Virus record (IMG/VR): IMGVR_UViG_3300025117_000129
Location: 1-42,171 of that record
Origin: a virus
DNA: 42,171 nt
Strand: one strand, 5' to 3'
The notes under the pieces are model-generated. The model saw nothing but the letters and a program-made list of their open reading frames with translations. It ran no database searches and was not told the origin of the DNA. Both the position numbers and the translations under genes were made by a program. Positions 1 to 6,580 of this stretch are shown piece by piece. Within the stretch, counting starts at the first letter, position 1. The number at the start of each line of letters is the position of its first letter.

Positions 1-98
1 TTTGGCTTCGTCTTCGCATGAACCATTCAAAGGCAACAGAATTACGGCAATAGCGGAAATACTGAATATTACTTATAGCGATGCGTATAAATGGATTT
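1..98 (+). repeat. Left copy of assembly-overlap repeat
   Basis: These 98 bases are identical to 40859-40956 in the same orientation and reading frame of the primase-helicase gene. After base 98 the two copies diverge sharply. The simplest reading is that the window is a once-around path through a circular genome with two alleles of the helicase gene, rather than a phage terminal repeat. Confidence 0.9.
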
Positions 99-1150
99 GT
101 CGAGAATATGGTTTGAATTATCAGAAACTGGTACAGCAAGAAACGAAAACTATTTCAGCAATAAAAAAAGACGGAGTGGAGTTCGTAACAATGAGTGATA
201 TTGTAGAAATGGGTTATAAAGAGCTTGTTGCAACGAACGCGAATCAAGTTATCTCGTTCGGATACAGTTGGCTTGATGATAAACTGGTTGGAATTTTCCC
301 GTCAGAACTGGTAGTGCTAGGTGGAGAATCGGGGACGGGTAAAACAGCATTGGCCACTAACATCATTTACAAAGCCAGCAAAAAGGTTAAATGCGGGATT
401 TATGCTCTGGAAGATAGATTGCCCGATTACGGCATTAAGGCTTTATTTTACGAAGTGAATAAAATAAAAAAGAATTACGAAGCAGGCTCTAAGGGATACT
501 GGTGGAACGATTTTAGATTGAACGAGATACGAGATATTCAATATCCCAGGTATTTGGAGGAAGCTAGAGCCAGCTTGAAAAACGACAATATATTTTTCGC
601 CAAAGTAAACGAGATGATGAGTATAGACTTACTGGAAACTTTGGTTTACGACCAGATAAGCAAAGGGATAAAATTATTTCTGGTTGACCATTTGCATTAC
701 TTTGATATGTCGTCCAAAGAAGACAGCAAAGCGGATTATGTGGAAAAAATAATGGTTAGGTTAAAAACATTGCTTAATAAAACCGGGGCTTCGATGATAT
801 TGATTGTACATTACAAAAAGTTGGAGGGGAAAAAGCCGGGTATTGATAGCTTCAAAGACTCCGTGGCAATTCCGCAAAATGCAAACTATGTTATCAACTT
901 ATGGCGTGAACGTTCCTCGGACAAAGCAAACGCAACGGAGCAGTTGGGCGACAGAATAATTGAAAAGAAATTTATTACTCACTTTATGATTCCCAAAGTT
1001 CGCAATCCAAACGGAGAAGGGACATATAAAGCGATATGGAACGCCGACAAAGGAGATTATGAAGACGAAAAGTATGCTTGGAAATTTGGAACTTCTACAA
1101 AATCAGAGGATATAATAATCGGAGAACTTCTAAATAATATAAAATTTTAA
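2..1150 (+). CDS. Primase-helicase, C-terminal helicase part (intein-free allele; 5' end wraps to 40086)
   Basis: RecA-fold replicative helicase domain of the DnaB/T7 gp4 type (SF4). It is expected to unwind the fork as a ring ATPase. Walker A is GESGTGKT at residues 108-115 of this fragment. Walker B is LFLVDHLHYF with Asp near residue 229. The frame is open at the window edge, so there is no true start here: the first codon (TTG) is an internal Leu. The 5' part is the gene starting at 40086, in the same frame, which gives a continuous protein of about 640 residues with an AEP-type primase domain in front. This copy has no insert in the P-loop, unlike the copy at the right end. The next gene starts 3 bases after the stop. 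The helicase assignment is firm; the joined structure is inferred from the end overlap. Confidence 0.88.
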   Translation: MASSSHEPFKGNRITAIAEILNITYSDAYKWICREYGLNYQKLVQQETKTISAIKKDGVEFVTMSDIVEMGYKELVATNANQVISFGYSWLDDKLVGIFPSELVVLGGESGTGKTALATNIIYKASKKVKCGIYALEDRLPDYGIKALFYEVNKIKKNYEAGSKGYWWNDFRLNEIRDIQYPRYLEEARASLKNDNIFFAKVNEMMSIDLLETLVYDQISKGIKLFLVDHLHYFDMSSKEDSKADYVEKIMVRLKTLLNKTGASMILIVHYKKLEGKKPGIDSFKDSVAIPQNANYVINLWRERSSDKANATEQLGDRIIEKKFITHFMIPKVRNPNGEGTYKAIWNADKGDYEDEKYAWKFGTSTKSEDIIIGELLNNIKF

Positions 1151-1153
1151 TCT

Positions 1154-1384
1154 ATGAAAATCACAATCGAAGCGATAGAAAAAATAAAAACTCTCGACAC
1201 GGTCGAGTTCCGCAAGCGGTTCGAAGAGCAAGGATTGCAGGCCGGTAAAATATCCGAGCAACTGTTCATGGAACTTTCCGCGATGTGGGTGGAACTGCGA
1301 CAAGGCTGTACAGCCCGAACTGTGTTCGATAAGTGGGCGGACGGCGCGTGGATTCCTGCCATTAACGGCTACGAAAAAATATGA
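1154..1384 (+). CDS. Hypothetical protein, 76 aa
   Basis: Small charged protein directly behind the helicase gene (3-base gap) and overlapping the next start (ATGA). It begins MKITIEAIEKI and contains a mixed helix-like N-terminal half and a Trp-rich C-terminal half. The first 21 bases are nearly identical to those at 4218. No family recognised. Tight packing with neighbours supports it as a real early gene. Confidence 0.75.
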   Translation: MKITIEAIEKIKTLDTVEFRKRFEEQGLQAGKISEQLFMELSAMWVELRQGCTARTVFDKWADGAWIPAINGYEKI

Positions 1385-1524
1385 GACCAATAACACCCGA
1401 AGAGAAGTCATTGAGCAATGCTCTGGATAAGATAATCAATCAGATAGACGAAACAAAAACGCCCGAACGCCTGAACTTTTTGAAAGCGTTGAAAGCTAAG
1501 TGCGAGGAACTATTAAACTTGTAA
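1381..1524 (+). CDS. Hypothetical protein, 47 aa
   Basis: Short ORF starting in an ATGA overlap with the previous gene. Predicted to be mostly helical and charged (N-terminus MRPITPEEKSL, C-terminus KCEELLNL). No domain recognised. Overlap with the upstream stop and the absence of any competing frame support it. Confidence 0.6.
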   Translation: MRPITPEEKSLSNALDKIINQIDETKTPERLNFLKALKAKCEELLNL

Positions 1525-1560
1525 CTTTAGTCTTAAAACAGACTTATCCACAAAAACCTC

Positions 1561-1588
1561 TTGCAATATCCGTTGAACGTGCTATACT
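1561..1588 (+). promoter_or_regulatory. Sigma70-like promoter candidate
   Basis: TTGCAA (1561-1566), 16-base spacer, TATACT (1583-1588), in a non-coding gap of 88 bases. It would transcribe the 1613 gene, the structured region behind it and the following small genes. An AGGAG lies at 1595-1599 but is rather far from the 1613 start. Confidence 0.5.
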
Positions 1589-1612
1589 GGTTGTAGGAGA
1601 TAACCAATTTAT

Positions 1613-1774
1613 ATGATGACGCAAAAAGACATGATACGGCTTGCCCAGAAGTCAGTAACGGCAAGACGGCGCAAGAACCGAATATACGCAATCAGCTTGA
1701 AGACCGGGCGGAGCGTACAGGAGCTGGTGAAGCTGGAGAATAAGGACGTGGACATGATGTGGTGCAACCTTTAA
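1613..1774 (+). CDS. Hypothetical basic protein, 53 aa
   Basis: ORF with tandem ATG codons (1613 and 1616), downstream of the promoter-like sequence at 1561-1588. The N-terminal half is rich in Arg and Lys (TARRRKNRIYAISLKTGRS). It may bind nucleic acid, but no family is recognised. It is followed by a gene-free structured stretch. Confidence 0.5.
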   Translation: MMTQKDMIRLAQKSVTARRRKNRIYAISLKTGRSVQELVKLENKDVDMMWCNL

Positions 1775-1781
1775 AAAAATC

Positions 1782-1932
1782 ACTGCTCTACTCCTATCGC
1801 AACCGCCACACCGCAATGATAGCAGGCGGAAGACAGGAAAGAGCGGTAAGCTTAATCTCTGAATGAGCCAGATATGTGGAATAACTCCTAGCAGGGTGCG
1901 CTCCACATGTCTGGCGGATTAAGAGATTAAGC
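1782..1932 (+). ncRNA. Candidate structured RNA, two stem domains
   Basis: This gene-free stretch can fold into two adjacent domains. Domain 1: 1782-1789 pairs with 1840-1847 (8 bp, one G-U), with an inner 5-bp stem 1794-1798/1818-1822. Domain 2: 1850-1860 pairs perfectly with 1922-1932 (11 bp). After a symmetric 7/7 internal loop, 1868-1880 pairs with 1902-1914 (12 of 13), closed by a 21-base loop. Two long nested stems are hard to explain by chance. It may be a regulatory RNA, a leader, or a replication-origin structure. Which strand is functional is inferred from the upstream promoter. Confidence 0.5.
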
Positions 1933-2020
1933 AATATCAATAATCAATCCTTTGGGTGGCAGGGGAGTCGGCGGTTAGTTGATTAGCCTCCTCTCCCGTT
2001 GCCCTAAGGACAGTAACAAT

Positions 2021-2272
2021 ATGACAAAGAAAGAGTACATCGCCTTAGTTGGCGACAGTCCAAGCTCGTTGTTTGGCGGCGATTGGAAGAACGAGCTGGC
2101 GGAGCTTGAAGACCTGGCAATACGAGATGGCGTAGCGAGACGGTGCGGATTAGTTCCTTGCGGGAAGAATTCCGAGGGTGAGCAGGAGTACATCGGCACG
2201 AAGCAAGAGTGGGACAGGTACGATGACGATAACGCTTCCGATGTGCTTTACGAGGAAGGAGCGGATAAATAA
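2021..2272 (+). CDS. Hypothetical acidic protein, 83 aa
   Basis: Starts at the ATG at 2021 in an AACAATATG context; an upstream in-frame TTG at 1979 is less likely. Acidic C-terminus (EWDRYDDDNASDVLYEEG). No family recognised. It belongs to a run of tightly spaced small genes, with the next start 2 bases behind the stop. Confidence 0.6.
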   Translation: MTKKEYIALVGDSPSSLFGGDWKNELAELEDLAIRDGVARRCGLVPCGKNSEGEQEYIGTKQEWDRYDDDNASDVLYEEGADK

Positions 2273-2273
2273 T

Positions 2274-2426
2274 ATGTCCACCCATAGCGATTGGCAACGG
2301 TCGCAGTCCAATAGCAATTACGCCGAGTGCGAGGTGTGCGGCCGCCACCTGCCAGCAGGAACTGTCTGTTACGGGAACGACGAAGGAGAATTTGTTTGTG
2401 AGAATTGCATGCCTGATAACGAATAA
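2274..2426 (+). CDS. Small zinc-finger protein, 50 aa
   Basis: Contains two CxxC pairs (CEVC and CENC) about 26 residues apart, which should form one treble-clef or ribbon-type zinc site. Starts in a typical AAATAATATG context. Small zinc proteins of this kind are common in phage early regions, where they act as adaptors or host-takeover factors. The specific role is unknown. Confidence 0.65.
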   Translation: MSTHSDWQRSQSNSNYAECEVCGRHLPAGTVCYGNDEGEFVCENCMPDNE

Positions 2427-2430
2427 CCAT

Positions 2431-2670
2431 ATGGATGACCAAAAAATACTATGCCAACATTGCGGAACGGAAAAGGTATTCCACAACGGAGGAGTGCTTA
2501 ACGGCAAAGGCTATCGGGCGTTCTTCTACTGCCCTGCATGCGAGATAGTTCAAAAGTACATGCCGATAGCACTAGGTGACAAGTGTCCTGTGTGTGGCGA
2601 GCCTGCTATATTGGGCAAGTATGGAGCGTACTGCAAGAATTGTTACATCAAGAATAAAACCAATAATTAA
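2431..2670 (+). CDS. Zinc-ribbon protein with three CxxC motifs, 79 aa
   Basis: Carries CQHC near residue 8, CPAC in the middle, then CPVC and CKNC towards the C-terminus, so it likely forms two zinc ribbons. The start at 2431 (ATG) is chosen over an upstream in-frame start at 2392, which would overlap the previous gene. Related in style to its upstream neighbour. No specific function can be given. Confidence 0.7.
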   Translation: MDDQKILCQHCGTEKVFHNGGVLNGKGYRAFFYCPACEIVQKYMPIALGDKCPVCGEPAILGKYGAYCKNCYIKNKTNN

Positions 2671-2710
2671 GCCAATAGTCGCCAATTAGGCGCACGGCAC
2701 AAAAAATAAT

Positions 2711-3301
2711 ATGGAAAACACATTCCTCCCAAGTACTTATGAGCCACCCGCGACCGAGAGCAAGTATTTGAAGATTGAGCAGGGCAAGACTAAGTTCCGA
2801 ATCCTGTCGAACTCTATTCAAGGCTGGGTGGACTGGCAGGAAAAAGACGGCAAGCGAAAGCCTATCCGTACTCGAGAATGGCAACCTGCAATTGACCCCG
2901 AGCGTCCGTCAAAACATTTCTGGGCGTTCGCAGTGTGGGATTATGCCGCGCAATCCGTCAAAGTCATGGAGATAACGCAGAAGACCATTCAGCAGGCCAT
3001 TCTAGAACTCTACAAGAGCGAGGATTGGGGCGACCCGAAAGGTTATGACATCGAGATAACACGTGAGGGCGAGAAAATGGAAACAAAGTACCACGTCATT
3101 CCGAAACCCCCGAAACCGCTTGACACTGTAGTGGCGGAAGCGAGAGACAGCATGAACGTTGACTTGGAACAGCTGTTTGTGGGAGGCGACCCGTTTGGTG
3201 AAGCCAGCCACAATGCCCCTGTGAGCCCCTACAATGCCCCAGGACGAACGGAAGAGCCGTTACCTGAGGAATCGGTCACGGTGGCAGGAATTCCCTTCTA
3301 A
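2711..3301 (+). CDS. Single-stranded DNA-binding protein (gp32-like)
   Basis: Resembles phage SSB proteins of the T4 gp32-like group. The N-terminal half carries YLKIEQGKTKFRIL followed by an aromatic-rich OB-fold-like region (WAFAVWDYAAQSVKVMEIT). The C-terminal third is acidic and Pro-rich, and the last residues are AGIPF. An IPF-type tip is the classical partner-binding end of SSB proteins. It should coat single-stranded DNA at the fork and recruit the replication proteins encoded at 39360-42171/1-1150. Length (196 aa) suits the family. Starts in an AAATAATATG context. Confidence 0.75.
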   Translation: MENTFLPSTYEPPATESKYLKIEQGKTKFRILSNSIQGWVDWQEKDGKRKPIRTREWQPAIDPERPSKHFWAFAVWDYAAQSVKVMEITQKTIQQAILELYKSEDWGDPKGYDIEITREGEKMETKYHVIPKPPKPLDTVVAEARDSMNVDLEQLFVGGDPFGEASHNAPVSPYNAPGRTEEPLPEESVTVAGIPF

Positions 3302-3397
3302 ACGAAGTTTTAACTGCCCCTTTCCCGTTTTCGCAACTTTTATGCGACTGCACAATCAGTCCACCGGTGCGGAGACGGGGTGGGGCGGTATAATAAT

Positions 3398-3589
3398 ATG
3401 ACCAACGATTTAATTTCAGAAACAATCAAAATAACAAAAGAAGAAACCGCGCTTAGTCCGCAAGAAGAATACGTTCTGGAACACGCTTTAAGATTTTTCG
3501 CCCAGAGAATAAGATACGACTTACTGGTCATTGCAGGCAAGGGCGAATACGAAGACATGAGGCGTGAGGTGGAGAATTATTTTCAATAA
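3398..3589 (+). CDS. Hypothetical protein, 63 aa
   Basis: Helical acidic protein. The ATG at 3398 is preferred over an upstream GTG at 3380, because AATAATATG is the common start context here. The 96-base gap in front holds a G-rich stretch (3369-3388) and a TATAAT at 3389-3394. The stop lies one base before the next ATG. No family recognised. Confidence 0.6.
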   Translation: MTNDLISETIKITKEETALSPQEEYVLEHALRFFAQRIRYDLLVIAGKGEYEDMRREVENYFQ

Positions 3590-3590
3590 T

Positions 3591-4052
3591 ATGCCAAAAC
3601 TAAATGAATTTAAAGTAGGCGACAAAGTGAGACTTAATATTCCCGGAGATAGTGATAATGGCAAAGAGGGTGTGGCTGGGTGCATTCATGATGATTGTTT
3701 GTACCTTGAATCAAATGAGTGGAATTTCAATGGCCTTCAATGCAAAGAACACGGGTCTAAAAAATGTTGGATATGTGAAATTAATTCTAGTGGTGAAGTT
3801 AGTGCAAGTAGCAAGAATGGTGTTTTAGAACTAATTAACTCTAATATCAACTTTATGAATCTCAAAGAAAAGTTCGTGCAAGTGTTTTTAAAAGAGCCTG
3901 AAAAATCTTTCCGCAAAGCGGAGATAACCAATGGAGATGGGATACTAACAACTGACGGTCAAAGCGTCTTTCTTGGCTGGTTACTGAAAAAGCACGGTGA
4001 TGAGTTTAAGACGGAAGTGGTTGATGAACTCTTGAAAGAAAAGGAGGCGTAA
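3591..4052 (+). CDS. Hypothetical protein, 153 aa
   Basis: Start ATG at 3591 in an AATAATATG context. The N-terminal ~60 residues (FKVGDKVRLNIPGD) look like a small beta-barrel, of the kind seen in KOW or SH3-like domains, and contain CKEHG and CWIC, a possible metal site. The C-terminal half is helical. The stop overlaps the AACATGG of the next small gene. Function unknown. Confidence 0.65.
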   Translation: MPKLNEFKVGDKVRLNIPGDSDNGKEGVAGCIHDDCLYLESNEWNFNGLQCKEHGSKKCWICEINSSGEVSASSKNGVLELINSNINFMNLKEKFVQVFLKEPEKSFRKAEITNGDGILTTDGQSVFLGWLLKKHGDEFKTEVVDELLKEKEA

Positions 4053-4053
4053 C

Positions 4054-4161
4054 ATGGCTATCAAGTTATCGTGGCAGGCGTGGCTGTTGCTCACAATGCA
4101 AGCCCGACTGGACTTGCTCTATGGCGAGTGCGCCGGGTACTGGACGCTTGACGTTATTTAA
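4054..4161 (+). CDS. Hypothetical small protein, 35 aa
   Basis: Has one of the best Shine-Dalgarno sites in the early region (AAGGAGG at 4041-4047, 6 bases before the ATG) and starts directly behind the previous stop. Hydrophobic, Trp-rich centre (WQAWLLLTMQARLDLLYG). Followed by a hairpin at 4171-4190. Unknown function. Confidence 0.55.
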   Translation: MAIKLSWQAWLLLTMQARLDLLYGECAGYWTLDVI

Positions 4162-4170
4162 TCCTCACAC

Positions 4171-4190
4171 GCCCCTGTCATATCAGGGGC
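4171..4190 (+). terminator. GC-rich hairpin behind small gene (weak terminator candidate)
   Basis: Perfect 7-bp stem GCCCCTG/CAGGGGC with a 6-base loop. It is followed by TAAAAAAAC rather than a U-tract, so intrinsic termination is doubtful. It could instead be an RNA stability or processing element between two gene groups. Confidence 0.4.
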
Positions 4191-4217
4191 TAAAAAAACT
4201 TTAACTGTACTAAACAT

Positions 4218-4307
4218 ATGAAAATCACAATCAAAGCGGAGCCAACCTGTGCAGAGCCGACCTGTGCAGAGCCAAAATTAAAATTGCGCAAAAAGCGGAG
4301 TTGTTAA
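4218..4307 (+). CDS. Possible small peptide with AEPTC repeat, 29 aa
   Basis: Short ORF whose first 21 bases nearly equal the start of the 1154 gene (one difference). It then carries a tandem 15-base repeat giving AEPTC AEPTC AEP, and a basic tail. It may be a decayed duplicate of the 1154 gene start rather than a working gene. Confidence 0.3.
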   Translation: MKITIKAEPTCAEPTCAEPKLKLRKKRSC

Positions 4308-4363
4308 AAACCTTAGGTATTATTATTGAGGAGTAAGAACTTAACTAACTAACATAAAACAGT

Positions 4364-4822
4364 ATGCAAACAAAACAAGCAATTCAAGCAAGTGCGAATG
4401 TAGTGCGAATAACATCTATCTCTGCTGGCGATCTGTATAAAAGATTTGACGAATCTTATGATGATAGGGTTTATTACGGAATTGTCAAAAAAGTCCATAA
4501 TGACGGAGAAAAAACGGTAATTGAGGCAGTAGAATACAGATATTCATGGAACTCCTTGGAAGTGGATTATAAAATTATTAGAGGAGAAAAAGACTTTACT
4601 ATTTTCCCCGCCACACAAGAAGAATTTAATCTTGAATTGGGTAAGGCAAAAAAGAAAAAAATTCAAGAAATAAAAGAATCAGAAGAAAAGATAGAAGAAA
4701 ACAAAAAAGTCTTAGAAGAAATCAGCAAAATGGAATCGGGAGAACTAATGGCAGGCCTAAAAAGCGTTAGCTATGCAGAATTAACGCAAGAACAATATAA
4801 CGAAAGAATGCTTTTGAAATAA
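4364..4822 (+). CDS. Hypothetical protein with C-terminal coiled coil, 152 aa
   Basis: N-terminal ~80 residues look like a compact beta-rich domain (SAGDLYKRFDESYDDRVYYG). Residues ~88-125 are a Lys/Glu-rich coiled coil (KKKKIQEIKESEEKIEENKK). The long AT-rich leader (4308-4363) contains GAGG at 4330. No family assigned. Confidence 0.7.
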   Translation: MQTKQAIQASANVVRITSISAGDLYKRFDESYDDRVYYGIVKKVHNDGEKTVIEAVEYRYSWNSLEVDYKIIRGEKDFTIFPATQEEFNLELGKAKKKKIQEIKESEEKIEENKKVLEEISKMESGELMAGLKSVSYAELTQEQYNERMLLK

Positions 4823-4841
4823 CTAAATAATATAAAAAAGT

Positions 4842-5195
4842 ATGAATGAAGAACTAACAGTCAATGGAATTGAGTATGTTCCCAAGAGTTCAGTTGCGGA
4901 GAAGTTTGAAGGTTTGAAATATGTAATAGCAAGAACTTATTCGGCAGGCGTTTTTGCTGGATATTTAAAGAGTAGGAACGGCCTAGAAGGAGTTTTACTG
5001 AAGGCTCGCAGATTGTGGTATTGGGCTGGAGCGGCCAGTCTGTCTCAATTGGCAATGGAAGGAACTTCGAAACCGACAGAATGTAAATTTCCGTGCGAAG
5101 TGGACGCAATCGAATTGACGCAGATTATTGAAATTTTGGATGTAACAAAAAAAGCTCAAGACTCAATTAACGCCGTAAAAATATGGAAAGAATAA
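4842..5195 (+). CDS. DUF6948-like phage protein
   Basis: 117 residues with the typical core TYSAGVFAGYLKSRNG and RRLWYWAGAASLSQLA, followed by CKFP and a C-terminal VKIWKE. This matches a small conserved protein family common in phages and usually annotated as DUF6948; its biochemical role is unknown. The gene overlaps by 13 bases with the Gly-rich repeat ORF behind it. I recall that pairing with a Gly-Ser/Tyr/Asp repeat from other phages, but this is memory and was not checked. Confidence 0.7.
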   Translation: MNEELTVNGIEYVPKSSVAEKFEGLKYVIARTYSAGVFAGYLKSRNGLEGVLLKARRLWYWAGAASLSQLAMEGTSKPTECKFPCEVDAIELTQIIEILDVTKKAQDSINAVKIWKE

Positions 5196-5470
5196 ATGAC
5201 GGTTCCGGTTCCGGTTCCGGTGACGGTTACGGTTACGGTGACGGTGACGGTGACGGTTCCGGTTACGGTTACGGTGCCGGAACCGGTTCCGGTTCCGGTT
5301 ACGGTGACGGTTACGGTGACGGTTCCGGTGACGGTTACGGTTACGGGGACGATGACGGTTACGGTGACGGTTACGGTGACGGTTCCGGTTACGGTTACGG
5401 TGACGGTGACGGTGACGGTTCCGGTGACGGTGACGGTTCCGGTGACGGTTACGATTCCGGTAACGGTTAA
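5183..5470 (+). CDS. Gly-[Ser/Asp/Tyr] dipeptide-repeat protein, 95 aa
   Basis: Starts at an ATG inside the end of the upstream gene (13-base overlap). After MERIND it is an almost pure run of Gly-X dipeptides where X is Ser, Asp or Tyr. Such a sequence is expected to be disordered and possibly adhesive or phase-separating. All frames stay open because the DNA is a hexamer repeat, so the chosen frame rests on the start and on the orderly Gly-X pattern. It could also be a non-coding minisatellite. Confidence 0.5.
   Translation: MERINDGSGSGSGDGYGYGDGDGDGSGYGYGAGTGSGSGYGDGYGDGSGDGYGYGDDDGYGDGYGDGSGYGYGDGDGDGSGDGDGSGDGYDSGNG
5197..5470 (+). repeat. Degenerate hexamer minisatellite GGT(T/G)(A/C)C
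   Basis: About 45 consecutive hexamers, nearly all GGTTCC, GGTGAC or GGTTAC, with a few variants (GGAACC, GGGGAC, GATGAC). The unit length of six keeps the coding frame whatever the copy number. Replication slippage should make it hypervariable. Composition is far more GC-rich than the neighbouring genes. Confidence 0.95.
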
Positions 5471-5517
5471 AATCCAGACCTGTTGGCGGAGCAGGCCAAA
5501 ACCGCCTGATTAAATTT

Positions 5518-5679
5518 ATGAAACTTAAAACACATATCCCCTCACTGGTTTGTGCCGCGTTCTCGGCAGTAACCACTGGCAGCATGCTTGCGTATAACGT
5601 ACCGCTTTGGTTAATAATCCCGATCGCTCTAGTGGGTTCTTTGTCTGTTGGTGTCGTAATGCTCATTATACTTGACTAG
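5518..5679 (+). CDS. Small membrane protein, two TM helices, 53 aa
   Basis: MKLKTHIP is followed by two hydrophobic stretches (about residues 9-24 and 28-50) with only a short link, and it ends LIILD. Predicted as a two-helix inner-membrane protein. It could be holin-like or act in superinfection exclusion. It stands in the early region, away from the endolysin, so the role is open. Confidence 0.55.
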   Translation: MKLKTHIPSLVCAAFSAVTTGSMLAYNVPLWLIIPIALVGSLSVGVVMLIILD

Positions 5680-5688
5680 CCCACCTTC

Positions 5689-5838
5689 ATGCCGCAAACT
5701 TGGAGGCCGGGGGAGAGGAAATTAACTCGATTCCTCAACAGCCTGCAAAATAACTTTACTCTACAGAACTGGCTCCTACCAACAAACAACAATGTCCAAA
5801 CAATTCCTTGCACCACCACATTGAATAAAAAAATATGA
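5689..5838 (+). CDS. Hypothetical protein, 49 aa
   Basis: Short ORF whose TGA stop overlaps the ATG of the next gene (ATGA). That is the junction style used repeatedly in this genome and the main reason to list it. It begins MPQTWRPGERKL and is rich in Asn and Thr. No ribosome-binding site is obvious. Unknown function. Confidence 0.4.
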   Translation: MPQTWRPGERKLTRFLNSLQNNFTLQNWLLPTNNNVQTIPCTTTLNKKI

Positions 5839-6116
5839 TTAAATTGAAAATTGAATTTTTTGATAGAGTTTCACAAAGTGGAGAAACTGGATTTAGAAGC
5901 GCGGAAATTCAAATTCCAGATGAGGCAATGTTACTTTCTAACAAGCCAACCTTTAATGGAGAAATTTCAAACGAACGCCATCAATTTGTTATGGATGAAC
6001 TCGAAAGAATAGTTAATGAAACAGAGGGTGTCAATTATGGAGAAATTAGTGAGATTGAAAGCGATATCCCAATTAGACAAAGATTTGTAATTATAACATG
6101 TCGAAAAATTCAATAA
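5835..6116 (+). CDS. Hypothetical protein, 93 aa
   Basis: AT-rich gene in an AAAATATG start context, giving a mixed alpha/beta acidic protein (MIKLKIEFFDRVSQSGE). Its 3' end overlaps the next gene by 19 bases. No family recognised. Confidence 0.65.
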   Translation: MIKLKIEFFDRVSQSGETGFRSAEIQIPDEAMLLSNKPTFNGEISNERHQFVMDELERIVNETEGVNYGEISEIESDIPIRQRFVIITCRKIQ

Positions 6117-6289
6117 TAAAAAATCCTATGACACTTTCAGAATTAAAAAAACACTTGGAGGTGATACGTCTAAGAAATGGCGTTGATTCAGACAGAGACC
6201 ATCAGGAAGTTGATGATATGCTTATCGGTTATATAAACGATGGCGAGGTAACTGAGTTGTTTGATTCAATTGAAAAGTGGTATTCCTGA
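6098..6289 (+). CDS. Hypothetical protein, 63 aa
   Basis: Small acidic helical protein, possibly starting at the internal ATG 6128 (MTLSELKKHLEVI), which would remove the overlap with the upstream gene. Contains an Asp-rich middle (VDSDRDHQEVDDM). No function assigned. Confidence 0.6.
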   Translation: MSKNSIIKNPMTLSELKKHLEVIRLRNGVDSDRDHQEVDDMLIGYINDGEVTELFDSIEKWYS

Positions 6290-6327
6290 CCTAATAATAA
6301 TTGGAAAATAAATTAAAATAAAATCTT

Positions 6328-6402
6328 ATGAGTAAATTCAAAGCGGGAATGATTATCGAGAACGCTGACGAGGGTTCGACTCCCTCAGTTGACTTGCACT
6401 AA
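6328..6402 (+). pseudogene. Truncated duplicate of the 6581 gene start fused to a tRNA 3' half
   Basis: The first 13 codons (MSKFKAGMIIENA) repeat the start of the 6581 gene (MSKFKAGMIIKNA). The frame then runs into a 30-base segment identical to the 3' half of the tRNA at 24631-24703 and stops after 24 codons. The leader that follows (6399-6423) duplicates the leader of the 6581 gene (6558-6583). This is a recombination scar, not a working gene. Confidence 0.75.
6369..6398 (+). repeat. tRNA 3'-half fragment (30-bp inverted match to 24626-24655)
   Basis: Exact 30-base match, on the opposite strand, to the T arm, acceptor 3' strand and first trailing bases of the tRNA-like gene at 24631-24703. 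It contains the T-loop TTCGACT and the acceptor strand AGTTGAC. tRNA 3' halves are classic integration and recombination points. Here the fragment sits inside a duplicated gene start. Confidence 0.9.
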
Positions 6403-6420
6403 ATTTAATAGGAGAATAGT

Positions 6421-6579
6421 ATGACCGAAGAGCAAGAGTTTTTAGACAAAGAAATCCAAGTCTGCAATGACGAGATGGATAAGGCCATCAAGACCAGTTC
6501 CGCGGCGCAAGACGTATTGAAGTTCTACGCCCGGCGCAAAGAGTTTTTAACTAAGATACTAAATTTAATAGGAGAATAA
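6421..6579 (+). CDS. Hypothetical protein, 52 aa
   Basis: Preceded by AGGAG (6411-6415) at good spacing. A helical, charged protein (MTEEQEFLDKEIQVCNDEM, ending KILNLIGE). Its last codons coincide with the duplicated leader of the next gene. It lies between the truncated and full copies of the MSKFKAGMII gene start. Confidence 0.6.
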   Translation: MTEEQEFLDKEIQVCNDEMDKAIKTSSAAQDVLKFYARRKEFLTKILNLIGE

Positions 6580-6580
6580 T

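Noticed and set aside
1-98. Terminal direct repeat of a linear phage genome
   Set aside because: The repeat lies within one gene, and the copies diverge and rejoin around an intein; this fits two alleles in a circular assembly better than packaged terminal repeats.
2004-2507. 167-residue minus-strand ORF in the early region
   Set aside because: It overlaps three tightly packed plus-strand genes with zinc-finger motifs and good start contexts; its own sequence has no domain pattern.
5197-5470. CRISPR-like array
   Set aside because: Units are contiguous six-base repeats without spacers; no cas genes nearby.
5163-5666. Long minus-strand ORF with Arg-Asn-Arg-His repeats across the hexamer repeat
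   Set aside because: It is the reverse reading of the GGTNNC minisatellite; the repeat keeps many frames open, and no start context or neighbouring minus-strand genes support it.
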